Below are positions 58,073 through 64,000 of a stretch of DNA of 64,000 nt, piece by piece. The translations under genes and the position numbers were made by a program. Below the pieces are notes generated by a model that had not been told where the DNA came from, made no database searches, and saw only the letters and a list, made by a program, of their open reading frames with translations. Location of the stretch: assembly GCA_011316235.1 (NCBI GenBank), contig QQBE01000006.1, positions 538,021 through 602,020 of the forward strand. The letters run 5' to 3'. Origin of the DNA: Mycothermus thermophilus (lineage: Eukaryota; Ascomycota; Sordariomycetes; Sordariales; Chaetomiaceae). Position 1 is the first letter of the stretch, and every line of letters starts with the position of its first letter.

Positions 58073-61059
58073 TGCGACGGTGCCGAGTCAATGCTGGGAG
58101 GTCTAAAGGTCTAGATTGGAATTTCGGAACAGTGCTGAAGATGGACTTGAAAGTTGATTTGAAAAATCCGGGCCCAATGGCAACCTGAGACAATGTCTTG
58201 TCGTCGGGGATGCAACTGGTTCTGCGATGCAAGTACACTCAGCCCCTCAGGAGGTCCAGGAACCTCGCCGACGATGTGACGGTGCGCGTGGGCTGAAATG
58301 GCAAAAGGTGGGATGGACGAAGCGCAATGCGAACTTCTTAATGCTCGCGGGAACCCGTCTCAAGATATGTCTGAAAGCTTGGAGGCAGAATCAGGTATTC
58401 CTGGAAGATTCTAAAAAAGCCAAAGTCAGGACCGAGAGCTCGAGAGATTGGACAAAAGAGCGGAAACCAAGGACATGGATTTGTCGCAATGCCCATACCA
58501 ACCTGGACGAAGACAGCAGCGGGCGAGAACAAGGGCGGGGTGCTCTGATGAGGGGTCAGAGGCGCGGTTGGCAGGTTACCTTAGCAGGTTGGCTTGATTT
58601 CAAAATAGCAACTCTGCCCGGCACCCCGCGTTCAGGTTCCCAAGGGCGCTTAGAAGGCCATGCTGTGTGGAGCAAATGCGCGAGGCCTCTCGAGCCTCTG
58701 GCCGACGTCATTGGGCGTGCTGTGGACGTGCCGTGACGATGAGAGTTTGGCGTCCGCCACCGATTGTGAGGGATGGAGGGATTGGGGCATGGATCTCTTT
58801 GGAGGGAATGCCAGAGCATACGTAACCAGGAGAAACTATGCGAGGCGGTGCACTGGAGACAGAGGCAGCCCCATTGAGGCCGGGTGGCTAGTGTGCCTGA
58901 CTCTGTGGCTCTACTCCGGACTGTGCCTGATATTGAGCATTCAAGAGGACGACTCAGCCGCGTAATGAAGTCGGCAACCAGAAGCTTACTTATCCGCAAT
59001 GTTGAACTCACATGGCTCGGCATCTCCGCCATCCCCAACAAAGGTCGTTCCAATGCTAATTGTGTGACCGAATTCCCCATCAATTTGCCAATGAGGAATG
59101 TTCCTGTCGGGGCGGTTTGGGGAGGCGATGTTGAAGCATGGGCCTTCATGCATTCGAACGCATGTTGGAATCTGCAATGGCGACCCTGGAACCTCAAAGT
59201 ACCTACATGACTTTGGGTTGAGCAACCTGACACTTGACTTCGTGATACATCCGCAAGAGGTTGTATATAGGGAAGCTCAGTGAGCACAGGCCTTCCCCCA
59301 TGTTCAGCATCAGAAATGCCCACCACAACAGCCAGCCGGCCCGGCCGAGGACGCACACAGGCTAGGAAGCATAGGTATTCCGGTTTACCAGGACTTCTGA
59401 TGTCCGCCTGCTGCCCGAGTGGAAGACCATACCTATATATGCGCTGATGGTGAGGATCCGGTGATCCATAATCCATGTTTTCGGAGAACGGCAATCAAAA
59501 GGAACCTGTAAGGGCTGAATGCCGTTCGACAAGAACAGGATGCAGGCGATCCCATCCTGACTTTGGTTTGTTTCGGCGGCACGTTGGGCTGTCGTGGAGT
59601 TTGGTTTCATTCGTTTCACAACCTCCAACCTTGTCCGGTAGTCATCAGGGTTTGGGTTAAGCATATTCCAGAGAACGGAGTTTCCCCGGGGATCTATTAG
59701 TAGACGTATGTACTGTACACTCCTAGGGACCTGTGATGTCAAGTGGGACGGCTGTGGCCAGCATCCGGCCGGAGAGCCCAGGTTGCATCAACGGGTCACT
59801 GTCGAGGTTTGCCGTTAAGATTATTGGAGCAGCTTGCAAGGCTCGGGCCGCGACGGTTAAGCCTTGACTGATTGATAGTGACAGGCTCATTCATCCCTTC
59901 CCTGACGAAGCTACCAAGAGGCGTGCTGGGTTCCTAGGTAGCCTTCCAAGCCCATCATCCATTTCCGCTACCACGCGTTCGCACGTGATGCATTGCGTTG
60001 CACGCCCGAAAGTCGGAGCTGTTGTGAACTGGCGCAATGATAGAATCTTGGTCACGCACAGAACCAGGAGGGGTTCCACGGCCAAAAGACACAGTGTAGG
60101 TTTCCTTTCCATCTGGTGAGGAGGCGGTCTAGCTGGTGACGATCTGAGCGACGAGATCACCCGGCAGGGGGGTTGTCGGAGCACAGGGTATTCCAAGAAG
60201 GTCGATCTTCGCAAGACAGCTGAGAGATGCACGAAGTATGGTTTGATGGATATCGGATATCTGGGAAACTGGCAGGAGGACCAGGATCGCAGCTGCGCGT
60301 GATGTGCAGGTGAAGTGCACTTGTGGCGTGCACCGCAATCAAGATTTGTGTTTTACTGTAGGTAAGGACCGGGAGCTGGGAGCCGCGGCCATCCAGGACT
60401 CAGGCGACAGATAGCTCGTGCGAACCCACATCCCAAAAGAGAACTGGAGTGTTGCGAGATGGTGGTTGAAGAAGAGGCGGGAGCCCAACACAACGTCGGC
60501 CGAACGTCGGCAGCTCAAGTGGCGTGGATGTGAGATTGTGGTTCGGCGTTGTGGTCGCAGCAGGTACCTGCCCATTAGTAGAACTCTCACAGCAAAAGTT
60601 TCCATCAGCTGCAAGCCTTACAGAAAAGTGCTGCACTGTTCGCCATCGAGTCGTTCCAGGTTGATCTCCATGATGCGCCGGTGGAAGTGATGGATCGACC
60701 AACCTGGAACATGAGGTGCAGAAGTTCCCTTTATACCTGCCGATCTCACCTTATGGATGCATGCAGGGTTGGGAACGATGCACAAGCGCTGCGAAGTTGG
60801 GTTCCTCCGCGGCCTGGGTGTCAACGGTGAGGTGGGAATGACAACCTAAGAGACCTGAGTTGGAGGAGTGGAGACAGCACCACCGTCCCCCAGCCCATGC
60901 AGGCGGTTATGTCCGGGTCCCTCTCTCCTTCCTGAAGCACCTGCAGCAACAGTCCGGCACTCGGCGAGGTTCCCCGGGTTGAGCCCAGGAAAGCACGGCG
61001 CAGCCCGACCTGCCGTGTCCCGGACCGAGGGAGGGGCTACCCAAAATCGCACATGTATG
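58073..61059. other. Region without recognisable genes
   Basis: About 3 kb upstream of the senescence-domain gene. A 312-codon open frame on the minus strand (58556-59494) has no domain I recognise and reads like a chance frame. There is no transposon signature, tRNA or tandem repeat of note. Confidence 0.5.
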
Positions 61060-62704
61060 CCCTCTTTGGCCCCATACCCTTGGAGAGAGAAGGAGAGAGA
61101 GACGGATTTCCAGTGTGAGAAAACCGTCAGGAAGGAGGCAGACAAGAAGAGCATATTCCCGGGCGGCAGTTGCACTCAGCCCAGGGACGGAACAGCAATT
61201 GCTGCCTTACCTTACGCTTGGAAATCCTTCCGAAAATTCTTGCAGAGCCTCAAATCCAATTCCCCATCTCCCGTCGTGCTCCTCCTATCCCCTCTCTTTT
61301 CTCGCCTTCAGCAACAACCTCAGACTGAACTACCGGTACCTTACGTACATACAGTACATAGTACCTACCTACGGTACATACTACCTCATCTACGAAGTAC
61401 CTACCTGCCTACCTCTGTAGGTAGGTCTCTACTTGACTTCTACTCATATCGTTTTTTTTTCGTGAGATCCAATCCGCCGACCTGATCCTGCCGGTTCCTG
61501 TTTCGGGTTCTGGACTTGCTCTCGCCCGCTCTTAGGTTGGGGTTCCGGGACCCCTGCCGACGGTGCCGACGCTACCGACAAAATAATATTCCCACTTGTG
61601 TGTGGGCTGCTGGTCGACGACGCTTGCACTTCGCCGACAGACAACACAACCAGCCTTGACCTTGCTGCGTTTAACTGCACCCCGCTGCCACATCCAACAT
61701 CACCACCTAAGCTACCAGCTGTCCTGCCCTCCAGGTTGCGTGATCCATTCCCCTTGGAGGCAACCTACCTAGTAGGACATCCACCACACCGTGCACAGTG
61801 CCTCCGCCTCGCCGACTGGTCGTGTCATCGAAACCGTTGTGCGTCCAGGATCCTCTGCTGCCGCGTCTTGGTCGTTCCAGACTCTCCATCCAGGATATCT
61901 GTTGGAGTGCTTCCGCGACTCTAGCAACGGCGACGGTGCTTCTTGTTGTGGTGGCTGCTGTCGCAGCTCCTGTTCCCAGGTTCCCAGCCTCTGGATCCGT
62001 GTCGCCGATCGTCGAAATATCTTCCCCGCCTCTTTCAGGTTCCTTCGACTTGAGCCTTCGAGCGATCCCGCATCCATCCCTCCTCGCGCAACCCAGGCAG
62101 CGTCGCCAGAAGCCCCTCGGCGTCGCACCGGCTCATCCCGGATACGCACATCGTCGCAGGCGCCGCCGCGTACTCGCCCGGCTACCCGCGCAAACGGATA
62201 CCTGCGCCCGCCGATGTGGATGCTGTCGTACACGCACAACACAGCAGCGGCCGTGGTGCCAAACAACGCTCCGAACCAGTCCAGTCGCTGGCCCTCTTTC
62301 TCCCATTGAAGCAAATCTTCACCGTTGTACGCCCGCTGTGCTGCCCCGGCCCTCGTACCCGCCCCCTGCTGGCTGTCGCCGCTCCTGCTTCTTCTCCCTC
62401 TGCAAGTGACCTCGCCGGTCCCGCCATTCTTGCCCCAGTTCTCCGCGAACCGCGTATTTAACCCGTTCCCGCTCGCGGTCCGCCTGCCGACCCCGACCGG
62501 ACGTCGAGTCTCGGCTCCTCCCTCTCCCCTTTCCTTCACCCTTCCCGCCCGCATCGTTGCCGCCGGAGCGGTCTCGCTGCCGCGTGTTGCACTGTGTCCT
62601 GTGGCCAGGGAAGGCCCTGTTTCTCCTCGTTTGTGTTTGCGCCGAGGGGGTCCGGTTGCAAGACCCAACCCGCCGTCACGATTGCTTCCCATCTGCGCAT
62701 TCAG
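61060..62704 (+). promoter_or_regulatory. Probable AUG-poor promoter/5' leader of the right-edge transcription factor
   Basis: The plus strand has no ATG from 61060 to 62213 (1,154 bases), and only two (62214, 62220) before 62704. The ATG at 62214 opens a 31-codon ORF ending at 62309. Such depletion fits a scanned 5' leader. The part at 61333-61431 is a TACC-rich repeat with a hairpin. Transcript limits are not visible. Confidence 0.45.
61333..61431 (+). repeat. TAC/TACCTACC-rich imperfect repeat with hairpin
   Basis: Repeated GTAC, TACATA and CTACC units. It ends with an inverted repeat CCTACCT-CTGT-AGGTAGG at 61408-61425, a seven-base stem with a four-base loop. Confidence 0.7.
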
Positions 62705-64000
62705 TCTATCCTCTCCCCCGCCGAGCCGCCCGACTCGGACGCGGCCACCACACCAGCCCCGACTACTTACGAGCACCCTCAGCCAGTCCCGAAGCGCAAG
62801 TTCCACGACGCCTTCCTCGCTCCGGCGCCCGATGCGCCGATCGAGCCGGCCGAATCACCAGCCGAACCGCCGCAGCAGCCGCAGCAGCAGCAGCAACAAC
62901 AACAACAACAACAACAAGAGCAGCAGCAGCACTCCCAGCAACGTTCCCCGGGCCCGGGCTCGGCCCCGGCCGACCGCCTGCCCAACATACGCCAGCCGTT
63001 GCCACGCAGCCCGCCGCGCCCCGCCCTTGCCCCAGTTGCTGGCGGGCCGGTCCGCATTGCACACGGCCAGAGCGGTCTTGCCACCATCAACACCGCCACC
63101 GACGATGTCAGCAGATCACCAGTGCAAACTTCCATGATGGCAGCCTGTCCCGGCAGCCCTGGTGCTATTGACACCAAGAAGGGCGTCAAGCGGACGCCAT
63201 TGAGGTCCAGCATTGCCTGCCAACGCTGCCGCAAGTCCAAGATCAAGTGCAACAACACGGGCGGTGACCAGCCGTGCGAGACATGCATCCGCAATGGAAA
63301 GGAGTGCACTTACCCGGAAGCCACCCCGGCTCCTCCTAAACGCTCTGAGCCGCCCACCGGGCCCAAGGTGGACCAGGGCGTTGAGCGCAAGCGACTCCGT
63401 CGCATCGAGGATATGGTGAAGATGGAAGCCGCCGTTCCAGCCGCTGCCGTCGCCGAGGAGGTTCTCTCCGCCCCCTATCTCACAGAGACAGTATGGGGCC
63501 AGCTATTTGACATTTATCGGCTTCACTTTGCGACAGAGCTTCCGTTTCTTCACCTTGCCACTCTCAAGGAGAAGCTCGGCAGCCGGTTCCGCGCGAAGCC
63601 CTCAGACACATCGCCCGAAATCAACCTGGTGCTACTGGGCATCTTGACACTGACGGCCCGTTTCCACAACACCCTCGTCTCGTACGTTACGGCCCATAAG
63701 AACGGTCCCGTTGCCGCTGCTTCGGGCGGGTCCAAACTTCGCCCTGGTGGCGGTCCGGCCTCCGACGCCGCGGCCGCTTCCGAGTACTACGCCGATGTTC
63801 TCACCAAGGCGCTGGGTGGCCTCCGTACGAGCATGACGGTGGCCTCGGTTGAGCGCGTCCAAGCCTTCTTGATGCTAGGGCTTTACGAGTGGAGCCAAGC
63901 AAGACCCAAGGTCGGCGGCATGGCGGCTTGGATGTATGTAGGCGTGGCCATACGAATGGCCCAGGCTCTTGGTCTTGGCGACGGCGACGGAGAGCCTGGC
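62705..64000 (+). CDS. Zn2Cys6 transcription factor, partial (5' start unresolved, 3' cut by window)
   Basis: Frame 2 is open from 62462 to the window end. Protein-like sequence begins around 62705 (SILSPAEPPDSDAATT, then PVPKRKFHDAFLAP), passes a poly-Q stretch, and reaches a Zn2Cys6 cluster at 63218-63307 (CQRCRKSKIKC, then PCETC and GKEC; spacing 2-6-8-2-6). The fungal-specific factor domain follows: VWGQLFDIYRLHFATELPFL, EINLVLLGILTLTARFHN, TVASVERVQAFLMLGLYEWS and AAWMYVGVAIRMAQALGLGD, the middle homology region. There is no in-frame ATG before 63135, so an upstream coding exon, near-cognate initiation, or a short form starting at 63135 must be assumed; 62705 is a placeholder at a CAG boundary. 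The regulated pathway cannot be told. It should be a nuclear DNA-binding regulator. Confidence 0.75.
62872..62936 (+). repeat. CAG/CAA poly-glutamine repeat in coding frame
   Basis: Mixed CAG/CAA codons with a CCG and a GAG interruption. They encode a Gln tract in the frame of the Zn2Cys6 factor, upstream of its zinc cluster. Confidence 0.85.

Noticed and set aside
58556..59494. 312-codon minus-strand frame
   Set aside because: No family resemblance, overlapping open frames on the other strand, no splice or promoter support.
62325..63137. 270-codon frame overlapping the right-edge transcription factor
   Set aside because: It does not begin with ATG, is Ser/Arg/Pro low-complexity, and ends before the zinc cluster, which lies in another frame.

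Overview
The window looks like nuclear DNA of a filamentous ascomycete, most likely a Sordariomycete close to Chaetomiaceae/Sordariales. The genes are GC-rich, with short introns of about 55-110 bases (GTRNGT...YAG). Protein types include a XlnR/Xyr1 xylanase regulator, an APSES factor of the Xbp1 type, a Cns1/TTC4 co-chaperone, a cytoplasmic dynein heavy chain of about 4,370 residues, and several fungus-only families. The last 11 residues read from the xlnR gene match my memory of Trichoderma Xyr1 except for one residue. From memory, Neurospora xlr-1 (NCU06971) and ro-1 (NCU06976) also lie close together, which would fit conserved gene order. Exon coordinates were worked out by hand from splice sites and frame.

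Layout, left to right. 0-12 kb is densely packed: Xbp1-like (+), CNS1-like (-), a frameshifted NmrA-like oxidoreductase (+), an Mx-like dynamin GTPase (+) and a cyclin L-type cyclin (-). 12.5-15.7 kb holds xlnR (-). It is followed by an AUG-poor leader of about 1.2 kb and then about 12.5 kb with no recognisable protein gene. 29.4-35 kb holds a DUF1774 membrane protein (+), the mitochondrial-type phosphopantetheinyl transferase Ppt2 (+), two tRNA-Arg genes on opposite strands, and histidinol-phosphatase (-). 35-58 kb is a run of minus-strand genes: dynein heavy chain, a FAR1-type DNA-binding protein, a GCP4-like gamma-tubulin complex protein and a senescence/spartin-domain protein. 58-62.7 kb has no recognisable gene and includes a long stretch with no ATG. 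The right edge holds a second Zn2Cys6 transcription factor (+), cut by the window end.

Most genes are core functions: transport and microtubule nucleation, Hsp90 co-chaperone, histidine synthesis, activation of mitochondrial acyl carrier protein. Between them lie regulators, notably xlnR. I did not find a transposon, phage-like element, CRISPR array or secondary-metabolite cluster. The most interesting signals are (1) the xlnR leader with a TATA box at its far edge, three minimal uORFs and a G-rich template-strand tract; (2) the ATG-free leader and missing in-frame ATG of the right-edge transcription factor; (3) in-frame, stop-free introns in xlnR and in the FAR1-like gene; (4) the frameshift in the NmrA-like gene; (5) a recurrent intergenic 9-mer TACTCCGTA.
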